In this document: positions 51,801 to 61,252 of the stretch, one piece after another | How the letters are laid out: every line of letters starts with the position of its first letter | Numbering within the stretch: position 1 is the stretch's first letter | Source of the DNA: Parelaphostrongylus tenuis | Lineage: Eukaryota > Nematoda > Chromadorea > Rhabditida > Metastrongylidae | Direction: 5' to 3' | Assembly: GCA_019055375.1 (NCBI GenBank) | Contig: JAHQIW010000473.1 | Coordinates: 22,586 to 86,585, forward strand | Length of the DNA stretch: 64,000 bases | Notes under the pieces: model-generated | The model's database searches: none | Told to the model about the DNA's origin: nothing | What the model saw: only the letters and a program-made list of their open reading frames with translations | Program-made: the position numbers and the translations under genes

Positions 51801-54800
51801 GCAATAGTGTAGAGTGGTGTGCGAACAACATTTGCGTCAGCTGGGACTCGAACCCAGATCTCACTCTTTCAGGAAGCCTGTGCTGAACCGTTGCACCACC
51901 GACACTGTTTTCTACAGAATCAATATGCATCACAGATGCTCTACAATTTCTCAAACTAGAAAAGCAATTTCTTACAAGTTGCTAATCACAGATAGGGATA
52001 TACAACGATTTCTTCGTTTTTATTGACTCTCGCAGCGATGTACCACATCCTGTGCAGGAAAAGTACAAGAGACTGCTCACGAGAGCAGCAATACATTTCC
52101 TTTGCATAATGGAAATTAGCGGCAGCGATTTTTGCTTTTTGAGCAAATAAAATGACCTAGAAAAAGATGCTAATAATGGTGGAAACTGACGTCTTTCGCT
52201 ATCGAGAGTTGTGGTACCTCGCTATTCGTATATCGCAAAAAGTTTGGCATTGTCACGCGAAATTGAAAACGAAATTTAGGTGACAAAAAGCTTTCAAAAG
52301 TTGTTATCAATTTTGTTTCTTGAATTCAAACATGATCTACAAGAATCCCTTATTTCGAAGTTCATGTAGCACCGGTATGGTGCTATATTAATATATCCAA
52401 CAATGTACAGCGATAGGCAACTTGAATCTCAAGCGGGAGTCAAAGCGTTTCACTCTAGGACAAGCGGTTCTTTTGACAGCCTTGGTGCCTTATATCACAG
52501 AAAAAAATGGTAGAAAAGCAACGACCTCGGCGATTTAGTGTTTGCCACAAGTTGCTGATAAAGATGAAATGCGTTTTCATGTTTCCGTCCGACGTTAAAA
52601 AATTTCGGCTATCTCTCAGTAGGCTGTGCAACAGGTTCCTGCCGTTTCAATCTTCCAATATAATTTTTTGCATCAAAAGTGCATGATTTCAATATAGTTC
52701 AATTGCGCATTTTCTTGTGAACTTTTTGGCATACAACTTGCTCATAGCTGCTTTAAAAGGGAGCTATTTTTGAACAAGTTCGCTTGCTATTCATTCACAA
52801 ATGGTGAGTAGGGGATTTGCTAAAGAAGCGACGAGTAAGATTAATGGAGCTCAGGGTGACGACACGGTTGCAGAAAGGACGGCCAGGAAGTGGTCCGCGA
52901 AGTTCAAAGCTGGAGAAACAGTCTTGTGGATCAGTTGCGCTCGGGCTGTCCAAAGGAAGTTGATCGTCAAGATGTCCCCGAGATGGTCGAAGAAGAATCC
53001 CTCAATGACATGACGAATGTTAGTCAAAGAGTTCGATTGATTTGGCCAACTGAGGTATCAGTCTCTTACCCAGAAACCGACAGAAAGTTATTAAGGTCGA
53101 TGAAGAATACTGCGATTGCTAGATTTATCCTTTCTTAGGAGCAAAGTATTGCGAAAATCGCATTGAAAAATAAAAACGGTCCAATTGTTTACATAATCTA
53201 TAAACACGAATATATTGAAATACTGAATATTCAAGCACGACTTCAATGTTTACTTACTGCCCCTTTTTGCTTTTAATGGTAAGGAACAATGTGAATTGTG
53301 ATCATACCACTGCCGCAACACGAGCAAAATTTAGGAAATAATTTTTTTCTTTTATAGAACTCGGATCGCCACCAAATGTTCACGACGTGACGCTTACACA
53401 AAACCACTGTAGTCCTATCTCTGATTTTTTGTCAGCTAAGTTCTAACGTATTGGCCGAGTCCATGACACAAAGAGCATCAAATTCCATTGAATATCAATA
53501 TTCTTGAGGTCATTCCAACAAACTTTATGAATGTTTGTATCTGCCTTTCAAAGACCTACTGGGAACTGATTATGGTGGTATAGAGTTTGATTAGAATTGA
53601 GGAGAGTATTTGAGCAGCAAGTTCCTGAGTTTAATTTTTTTCACGACAGTGACACCCAACTTCAAAAAGCCAAAGCCTCACCAAATAAACTGCTTCCAAG
53701 CATTTTCTGAACAGCCGTCACTGAACGCTCAAATTGCTTGGAGGCGTTTTCATAACTACCAAATGGTTGACTGAAAGCATGACACCGCTGACCTAGAAAA
53801 AAAAAGCATTTTTTTTTTTGGAGACAAGGGTGATTCAAATCCCTAAAAATGTAATTTGAAACACCAAGTATAAAGGCATAGAGGTACTTTTCTGTCATAT
53901 GACGACAAAATGAATATTCAACTTCAATCGCTAGACAAGAATTTTTCATGCGAATGTTAGTACTCACTCGAAGCTTGAATCTCTGGCGAGATCCATGTGT
54001 GACTGATTTTTCAAAACATCCTTCTATCACGCTGTGAAATTCAAAATAGAATTGCGTTTTACACGCCCACGCGTTTTTTCTTATCTCGTTTATGCTCACT
54101 GTACAAAACTCCTCTCTTACACTGCTAGTATTCTCTAAATAGTGCAACTCTCGAAGAACTCATAAATGTCTCTGCTTTTTAGATAAGCTTCTTTCATAAC
54201 ACTGTAAGAGAAAGAAATATTTGTGCTTTAGTCCCTGCCCGACAGAGATCTTTCCTCAGACTATTAACAGTCATTCAACAGCGTAAATTTCAATGATTCA
54301 AGAGCTGTGCATATTTTTTGAGAAAGACTGTTTCACTGCAGTGTAGCAGGGAAAATAAGGTCGAGTTTCACATATTCGGCGAGGTTGTTTACCAGCTAAT
54401 CTAAGCGTTGGGGACGGGTGATCGATCGTGCCTAAAGTGTTAGACAAGTAGGATGCAACTTGTTATTTAATTGGGAAATGACTATCAGGTTGGACGTTAT
54501 GTATCTTGACCAGTATAGAAGAAAAATAATTCCTGATACGTAGCTATAGAAATTCAAATCGAGTAGTCTACTTTTCTTTTAACTTCTGCATTGTAGGGAA
54601 AAATGTTCAGAGATACTTGTTCGTATAATAATTATGTGCACGTGTGGTACAATAGCTGCAGGTGTCCTGCATCACACACATGGTCGTTTATTCAATCCTT
54701 CATCTCCTGGACCAAAATAAGTAAAGCTATTCACGCTACGAATGGAATCACTATCATTGTGCTTTTCTTTCCCTGCTAATTAAAGAGTTCACTAAATTCG

Positions 54801-56578
54801 TGTAAATGTCACTCTCATGGCAGGATGCATCATAATTCATGGCTCTAGCCTTTTCATGAGGATGCCGAAGTTGGCTGAGCGTACAAAGTGATGAGATCTG
54901 ATCTGACTCCATGTGTTGCAGCGCACAGTTGTGTAACAAAGCCTATGTCGGAGAAATATAGTGAGAAAGTCTTATTACAGATAAAGGACCACCTATTTCG
55001 GCTTTTTTAAACTTATTCTCCTGCAAAGTAATCATGTGAAGCTAGACTGCTTTTGACGCAGCGAAAAGATTGGAGTAAGATGTTACACTGATTTTTAGAT
55101 AATGCAATTAACAATTACTGTAACACGATGTGAGGTTTTTTTAAAAGCAGCTTGTTTGAGGATCTATTGTAGTTATAGAGGGGTAGAAATATTCCACGAA
55201 AAAACAAAAATTTCCACTTCTAAACAAACAGCGATTGAGTGAAATTTTGAATAGCTCGTCTACATGGCTAATACGAATCTGAAAAAACGTCCCACTGCTT
55301 AGAACTGTGCTAGCTGGAGGAAGGTTGTTGCTTGCTGCATGAACGAGCGTTTTTTTTTGAACATTTGAATAGACTTCTACTATTTCTGTGGTGACTACTT
55401 GAACGGATTTATTCGTTGTTGAGCTTCTGCGTAAGAATTTACACTTCCTTAGACTGAAAGGATGTTTTTTGGAAAAAAAAACTTCCAATTAATAGACAGA
55501 CACCTAGGGAGGGTCCCAGCAATTATGAGACTGCAAACTGTGAGTGTGAACAAATCTCCTCTTTATGGAAAAATCCATTACAACAGCAAATTACCGAGTG
55601 TGACGTAATACCGTCGATCGTTCCACGCCCCGCCGGGTGGAAGGAAACGTTTGCCATCGAACTTTACCGCACTTCGACAATCAGCTTCACTGCTTCGATA
55701 GTACATGCCGGAACATCCTGAGATGCAAAGCAGCTAATAGGGTTTTGTGAATTCTCAAAAGAATAGGAATATAATTCAATGAGGGCGACATTTCAGCGCT
55801 TAACAGCACAACACTTTTAAAAGCATAATCAATTGACAAGATCACTCACACTCATAGTTTTTTAAACATCGATTGTCAGATGGAAAAAGCATTTGCTAAA
55901 AAAGTTGTTTCAGTACCTGGAAATGCCGCTTGAAGAGTCGTCCAGAGCAAGCCATCGTCATCTTCGAGTTCAACATCGACCGCTTCCACGAAAACTCTCA
56001 ATGATCGCACTAAATTCAATATGCCTTGCAATAATTTTTGAGCCACGCATGTCAGTGGTCTGTTAAAGGAGGGCGGACTTATAGAGCCCGATACACGTGT
56101 TTCGATCTTGCGATCTCGTCAGTCGGGCAGTTACCCTTTCTCGTCTTTTGCTAATCTCTGTGGGTGCTCCAGTCCCCACAATAAGAGTTAGCGACGACGT
56201 ACGGTTTACACTCTATGTCCAGTGAAGAACTCAATGAACACAAAGTGTTGTACACTCGATTTCTCGTGGCTAGCATATTCAATATATCATAACTTTCATT
56301 TCGAGTGTTTTCTTGAAAATTGTTATGAAAATGAAGAAAATTATCGCAAGGCATATTGAATTTTGAGCTGTGGTCTTAAGAAAGCACTCGAAATGAAAGT
56401 TATGATATATTGAATATATTAGCCACGAGAAATCGAGTGTACAACACTTTGTGTTCATTGAGTTCTTCACTGGACATAGAGTGTAAATCGTACGTCGTCG
56501 CTAACTCTTATTGTGGGGACTGGAGCACCCACAGAGATTAGCAAAAGATCGCACTAAATGTCCGCAATTTAATGATAT
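42871..56578 (-). CDS. TDP-43 N-terminal-like domain fused to a long coiled coil
   Basis: Exons, 5' to 3': 56547-56578 plus 55917-56002 (one exon, split by a foldback insertion), 55595-55717, 53682-53792, 51499-51608, 50181-50338, 49069-49186, 46400-46515, 46080-46227, 45569-45735, 45181-45289, 44454-44557, 42871-42979 (TAG). All phases agree, giving about 496 codons; the start codon exon is not found. Residues ~10-85 resemble the TDP-43 N-terminal domain: SLRVFVEAVDVELEDDDG, LQAAFPGCSGMYYRSSEADC, then RFLPPGGAWNDRRYYV, aligning with IRV..., the QFPGACGLRYR block and the final GW...VYVV strand. In TDP-43 this ubiquitin-like fold self-assembles head to tail. A Ser/Lys-rich linker follows (LPRITSTRKRDAQASPDKS), then about 300 residues of heptad-like coiled coil (CGELEARLHAMDEELNLLR; ELTRIREESEVQNCRLREEL; LQKSREELKQHLEDL). 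No RRM is seen. The function is unknown; the layout suggests a self-assembling scaffold (inference). Confidence 0.72.
44585..45015. repeat. Foldback element, family 1, in an intron of the coiled-coil gene
   Basis: The left arm has ccaatgcacgtgtttcggcc, tggcaaattttc and ttcccattccctta; the right arm has the reverse complements (aatgggga, ggattggcta, ggccgaaacacgtgtattgg). It is more diverged than the copies at 35256 and 56016. It lies between exons 45181-45289 and 44454-44557. Confidence 0.65.
46026..46079 (-). other. Possible alternative 3' extension of coiled-coil exon 46080-46227
   Basis: If the donor AT|GTGGGT is not used, the frame continues VGQRILERFATFEQPSKF to a TAA at 46023-46025, giving a shorter protein lacking the last four exons. 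The splice that joins the downstream exons is the only phase-0 donor I found here, and it is not a strong one. Confidence 0.4.
46700..48700 (+). mobile_element. RTE-type retrotransposon, 5' two-thirds, degenerate
   Basis: The plus strand starts MICTYNARILGT at about 47128 (endonuclease N-terminus), then fragments of the endonuclease domain. Further on come LAKRCKETIRDLREEH, SFANGKIKM-like pieces, and reverse-transcriptase segments TTRGLDRIIWEHLENLSPVL, INALVLLSTRYP and DKYRPVSFLSIFYKFL near 48430-48650. The sequence upstream of 47128 is probably its 5' UTR. It is broken by many stops. Antisense in the 46516-49068 intron of the coiled-coil gene. Confidence 0.75.
49680..49985. repeat. Two tRNA-derived SINE heads in inverted orientation
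   Basis: 49680-49775 is minus strand (plus strand reads ttttgtgtcagacgggactt, gaacctgc, gttgcactactgacg). 49880-49985 is plus strand (gtaacgggttagaggacgtg, gcggttcgagtaccgc). They face outwards from a 110-bp spac­er in an intron of the coiled-coil gene. Confidence 0.65.
51815..51910 (-). repeat. tRNA-derived SINE head
   Basis: The plus strand reads tttgcgtcagctgggactcg, aacccaga, then gttgcaccaccgacac, the reverse complement of the same tRNA-like unit as at 49880. Confidence 0.6.
52620..53200 (+). mobile_element. Internally deleted mariner element
   Basis: TIRs are taggctgtgcaacaggttcc on the left and gtttacataatcta on the right. Inside, the plus strand has a mariner paired-like DNA-binding domain: GDDTVAERTARKWSAKFKAG, then after a frame change LVDQLRSGCPKEVD and MVEEESLNDMTNVSQRV. 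The catalytic domain is absent. Same family as 1864-2366, better preserved. It lies in an intron of the coiled-coil gene. Confidence 0.78.
54180..54370. repeat. Repeat shared with the interior of the 22.5-kb long-TIR element
   Basis: The shared strings agcttctttcataacactgt, gagaaag, cattcaacagcgtaa and agtgtagcagggaaaataag correspond to 22895-23075. No arms were recognised at this copy. Confidence 0.5.
54640..54715 (+). repeat. Diverged tRNA-like SINE fragment
   Basis: gtgtggtacaatagctgcag, gtgtcctgcatcacacacat and a weak B-box position (gtttattcaatcc) follow the layout of the SINE at 7490. Confidence 0.4.
56016..56546. mobile_element. Foldback element, family 1, inserted in an exon
   Basis: Nearly identical inverted arms (about 56147-56327 and 56361-56546; for example ccccacaataagagttagcg, ttgtacactcgatttctcgt) flank a short centre. 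The left outer part (tttttgagccacgcatgtca) has no partner on the right, so the right end is truncated relative to 35256-35850. Flanking 13-bp direct repeats gatcgcactaaat (56003-56015 and 56547-56559) mark the insertion. The arms differ at only a few bases, so the insertion is young. Confidence 0.8.
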
Positions 56579-59500
56579 CTGTGGAATAGAAAAAGTACAT
56601 TTAGCAATTTACATTAGGTATGTTTCGTAAGGTGAACGTATTCTCAAAAGCTTATAAAAACACCTGAAAAAATCAAAAATAAAAAGGTTTTGAACAATGG
56701 TCAAGATATTTAGAGGACTAAGGACGTATAGGTGGGTTGGTGGGTGGACTTGGAAAATTAGTAGAAATCTTTCTATGCCTACTGAACTTATACTATATTT
56801 CACACATGATTGTGAATAGCGCAACGATTGGAGATGTCGTACAATGTACGCTAATCAATCCCACCCCAGACTCAACGAGTTGCCGACCCATCGCTGGTAC
56901 CAACCACACTTGCCTTCGAAACGTTCCATCCGATCCAGAAAAAAATCTACTGACTGTGCACACATGGAAGTGGCCTAGCGGGGCTACTACCATACTCAAT
57001 CAAAATTAGCTCAACATTCAATGGTATTGGCTAGCACATAATAGACGGCGCATTCTATACATTTTTTGCGTCATGTGCGAGAACCAAAATGATCTCTATA
57101 AAGGCTTTTAATTTCTCATTGCTTAATTCGATGCACAGAAATCTGCCGAGTGTTGTCCATGAGAAGCTCAGTTCTGCACTAAGTGCTAAAATACGAAAAA
57201 ACTTGCACTTGATGTTCTTATGTCATGGACTCGAACTACCACTATGACATTCCGGATAAGTACGATCGCCCGGCTTTATAGTGGCCATGACCCTCTCTGT
57301 TAGCCTTGCTTTAACCTGCTCACTGGCTGTCAGCAATCAACGGACAGAGGACAAATTCACATTAAACGTTAGTAAGAGTCCTATCCTCTCTGTCCTGTCG
57401 TCCTGTTGATCGCCGAGTTTTTTTACTCGGCGTCGATTCTTTAAAAGAGGATTATTTAACCTCAGGTATTGGCTGGATCGAGGGAGGGTGGTACTAATGA
57501 GTCCCAATAGGGCAAACAGGCGCTTGTCTACCGCTAGACCTAACAACTCAAAAAAATGCTATATACTTATCAAAGTGGACATATTTTGATTTGTAAAACG
57601 ATTTCCAAAAGGAGTTAATAATGTGCTTGCACGCTGAACTAAGGAAATGTATAATAGGTGATAGAATACACACTATTCATATTCATGAGCGATTGTGCAG
57701 CTTCTTTTAAAATCCCGATTTGTTATCAGTCCAAGTTCTCTTATTATCAGGAAACGTATTTGATGTCAAAATGAGCAATCTGTAAGGCGAAATCTGGTCG
57801 TTGTCTCATGCGGTAGAGCCGCTACACGCTTCGCGTTCTGAATTTGCTAAGAAGGGTGAAATTAATATGTAGCGGTTGGATTGACACGAAAAATTTGAAG
57901 ACGATGGTGGAATCCCTACAATATGCAGTGGCGATTCGTATGAAAAACAGTGAAGTAAACAGTTGTGCTCGAAATGTGCCGAAAATCGATGCGAAAATTG
58001 AAAATGCTGACTACGAAAGCGTGGTTAGTGGGAGAGGAACCTTTGTTTCTGAACACAAACAAACGCTGCGTTCCATTTTTCGTGTTGTAAAATTTCTATT
58101 GTATTATTCAATAGACGTAAGGTCATACTGATTAGTATTATGGGCACATACTAATTCAAAATTATAAGAGAGGATGAAGTGAGTCATATATTCTTCACAA
58201 ATATCTCAGTTCCCTCCCTAAAATCTTTCGGAGAGTGTTGAAAGATTGTTGTTTCGACGAAGAAGCCATGTGTGGCCTCCGTTCCCTAAAGACCGAGTCT
58301 TTTTTCATCCTTATTTCACATGCGACATCACGTATTGCGGGATTTACGGTGTTTCTTTGATTGACTTCTATTTCCTTGCATCTATCATCCACGGAGGGCT
58401 TCAGATCTACACATATGCAGTTCAGCTGCCATTCAAGAATTTTATCCTCTTTTAGATTCCAAAAAAATCTTGATGAATGAATTATTTCTAGAACTCTGGG
58501 GAAGCCAGCTAGGATGTTTTTGGTGTTCTCATGCTAAAGAACTAATCAGACAAGTCTAGTACCAATTTCTCAACCTCGAAAGGATGACTGACTGGGTTAG
58601 CCTGAAATGAGTTACGGTAGAGTCTCGTATAACCATACGGTGACTGTGTTTGAAGAATTGGAAGATTTGAAAGGAGTGCAGTCATACTGACAAGCCTTCA
58701 CCGTAGTCGGAATCCCTCAGTATCTATCAGCGTCACATGATCGCACAATTGTTGAAAAGTATGTAGTGAAAAGTGTCTCAATTTTTTGCAATCATGTATG
58801 CACAATTTGTTAATATGTGATTGCACGTTTAGGACCGAGTAAAAAACTGCGACATGTACGTCTTGTTAATATTGGTTCCCTAAAGTTATTTTGAGCCCCT
58901 CAAACCCTTTTCAAGCTCTTTTACTACTTTGTCGATCAAGCAGTAGAATAGAGATCGTAGGAAAGCAGCTCATAGCGTCTTCAATGATTACTGAATACTA
59001 GAAAAATTCTGATTTCAACAAGCATTTTGACTCCCGCCAATGACCCGATAACGAATTTCGTTAGCTCAATTGCAATTTGGTTGGTTATGAAAAGGTTAAA
59101 TTATTTATAACGAGAAAGGGAAAATAAAAAAATGATGATTATTTGCGAATAGTGAGCTGTTGAAGTGAGATGTCGTGTCAAATGATCTGTGAGAGATTCT
59201 GATGCAAGCAAAACAAGAATTTCGCAGTTCATCGAGAGAACTACGAAGTGAAAATAACTCGAAAAACGCTGCTTGCGTGGACAAAGTGAGAAAAGATCAC
59301 CGACATGAAAGTCGTTCGACACGCATGAGAAGGTATCCTCTTGCCTCTTAGTATGATGGACGACAAGGAATGGATTCTATACGACAAACAGCAACAAACG
59401 ATGAAACAAAAATGAAGCATCTCAGAGCTTCTTGGAAAACAAAATCGCACTAGAGTAAGGTGATGATCGTTGTAATCATTAATCATAATTTCTTCAATCG

Positions 59501-59607
59501 ATGAAAACCCTGTTATTGGTGAAACGATAATCACACTGACTATTTTTTATCTCTCTGGAAATTTTTTCAAAAGTGGTCGTGGAATGATGCGTATATAGTT
59601 TATCAAA
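56579..59607. other. No recognised gene; upstream region of the coiled-coil gene
   Basis: The start-codon exon of the coiled-coil gene should lie here or beyond but was not identified. A plus-strand open stretch at 56815-57009 and a minus-strand one at 56793-56999 overlap and cannot both be real; neither resembles a known family. A B-box-like string (gtagttcgagtccatg, minus strand, about 57230-57250) hints at another SINE relic. Confidence 0.35.
57345..57590. repeat. Partial copy of foldback family 3
   Basis: gagggagggtggtactaatg, agtcccaatagggcaaacag and the stem gccgagtttttttactcggc match the arms and interior of 60852-61252. Confidence 0.6.
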
Positions 59608-60030
59608 ATAATTTCATGAAGAATGTTGAAAGCCTAAGCGAGATTGGTACGCCAGGGTCATACACGCGTGGTTCGGAGGTCTCGCCCTCCTCGTCAGTGA
59701 CCCACGCCCCACATTAAGCCCTGCATTGTAGCAAGGAGGGAGGCGTATGTGGTGACGACACAGTGTACAATGACACTGGTCCACCACCACTTCTCAGTCG
59801 ATAGATCTTGGCTGGTAGAATAAAATTGATCCATGGCATCGACTGTTTTGTGGGACCAGTGTTATTGTACACTGTGCCGTCACCACATATGCCTCCCTCC
59901 TTGCTACATTGCAGGGCTTGATATGGGGCGTTTGTCACTGACAAGAAGGGTGAGACCTCCGAAATACGCGTGTATAGCCCTGGCGTACCAACTTCGCCTA
60001 GGCTTTGAACATTCTTTTTGAAATTATGTT
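59608..60030. repeat. Foldback element, family 2
   Basis: The left arm (aatgttgaaagcctaagcg, ggtacgccagggtcatacac, tagcaaggagggaggcgtat, gtgtacaatgacactggtcc) is mirrored to 60030. Arms are about 180 bp around a spacer of about 60 bp that includes gatagatcttggctggtag. No coding capacity. It is unrelated to families 1 and 3 in sequence. Confidence 0.8.
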
Positions 60031-60206
60031 GAACGTTTACTGCGAGGTTTCAGAAACAGTCGATGCCATTGATCAGTTTTCAAAAAAAATTCTCAAAATT
60101 CAGTGAACATCATGCTGTGACTATGATCTTAACAGCTCTCGATTGTTTTCCAAAAGCAATTCAAACTGCTGGCCTTATATTTGGAACACATATTCCATAT
60201 CTTATC

Positions 60207-60768
60207 AGGTTGGAAGAAAGATTCCGCGGCACCTGTGAAAAATTGAAAATTTATGCATGAAATCCATACAACCAAGAACAACTATTGTTCAAAATAAAGC
60301 CCAGTGTTTCCTACGATTTTCTGCTATCGGTACGCCAAGTTTTGGATCAGGTCGAAAAAACCATTCCTTCGACTTGGAATCAAAGAACTTTTAAACATTC
60401 TTCAACTTCGTCGAACGATTCAAATTCGCAACGCTTCGAAAATTGCCGCATTGATCAAAAAAGACCAAAGTCGGATGGAGCGCAATGTGGACTGTAGGCG
60501 GGATGCGAAGGAACCTTGGCTCCCTCTACTTCATCAAACTTGTCTTTGGTCCTTTTGGCAGCGTGCGCTCTGGCATTGTCTCAGCGCATCAAGACGCGCT
60601 TTCGCTTGACCAAAGGCAAGACCACATCCGAAACTCGGCGGGATAATGGCAGAAAGTCGTAGAAAAACGATGGCCTTTGTTATGAAGAATAGTTATATTT
60701 GTTTTGTTTGGAATTCATGCATGAATTATCAATTTCTTTCAAATGTCCCAGAAGTTTCTTGCAGACCA
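60207..60768 (-). mobile_element. Mariner derivative with transposase fragment
   Basis: The ends are inverted (tcaggttggaagaaagattc on the left; agaagtttcttgcagacc on the right), each carrying a tcatgcatgaa-type inner motif. The minus strand has DKFDEVEGAKVPSHPAYSPH, then LVFFDQCGNFRSVANLNRST, equivalent to the last catalytic block and C-terminus. The left TIR resembles the end of the 30812 fragment, so both belong to one subfamily. Confidence 0.7.
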
Positions 60769-60851
60769 TAATAAGAAATCTCATTAATGAGAATGAAAAC
60801 CTTCTGCTATCGACTGCTTTTTTTACAGACCCGCTCAAAATGATTTAATCT

Positions 60852-61252
60852 GATAAGGATATGACATATTTTGAGCCATAGATCTAGTGCTATAAAGGCG
60901 CCTATTTCGTCCTATTGGGACTCATCAGTAGCACCCTCCCTCGGTTCCGTCGATCCCTTGAGGTAAAATAATCCTCTAAAGGAATCGACGCCGAGTAAAA
61001 ATTAAGCACCCAAAGTAGGATGATGGTATTACCTGACTTTGTGGTGACCGGCAGTCGAGCTTGTGGCTTTTAAAATGAACTATACTTTTGCTATCGACTG
61101 CTTTTTTACAGACCCGCTCAAAATGATTTAATCTGATAAGGGATCGACGGAACGGAGGAAGGGTGCTACTGATGAGTCCCAATAGGACGAAATAGGCGCC
61201 TATAAAGCACTAGACCTATGGCTCAAAATATGTCATATTCCTATCAGAATGA
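60852..61252. repeat. Foldback element, family 3, with internal duplication
   Basis: Arms of about 110 bp (ctgataaggatatgacatat, gcgcctatttcgtcctattg, gggactcatcagtagcaccc) are mirrored at 61143-61252. A direct repeat (tatcgactgctttttt, acagacccgctcaaaatgat) occurs just outside the left arm (60815-60858) and again just before the right arm (61092-61140). Confidence 0.75.

Noticed and set aside
56003..56559. The foldback insertion as a newly made, precisely spliced intron
   Set aside because: At the duplicated 13-bp site no GT-AG pair removes exactly one repeat plus the element; the nearest choice loses one base and shifts the frame.
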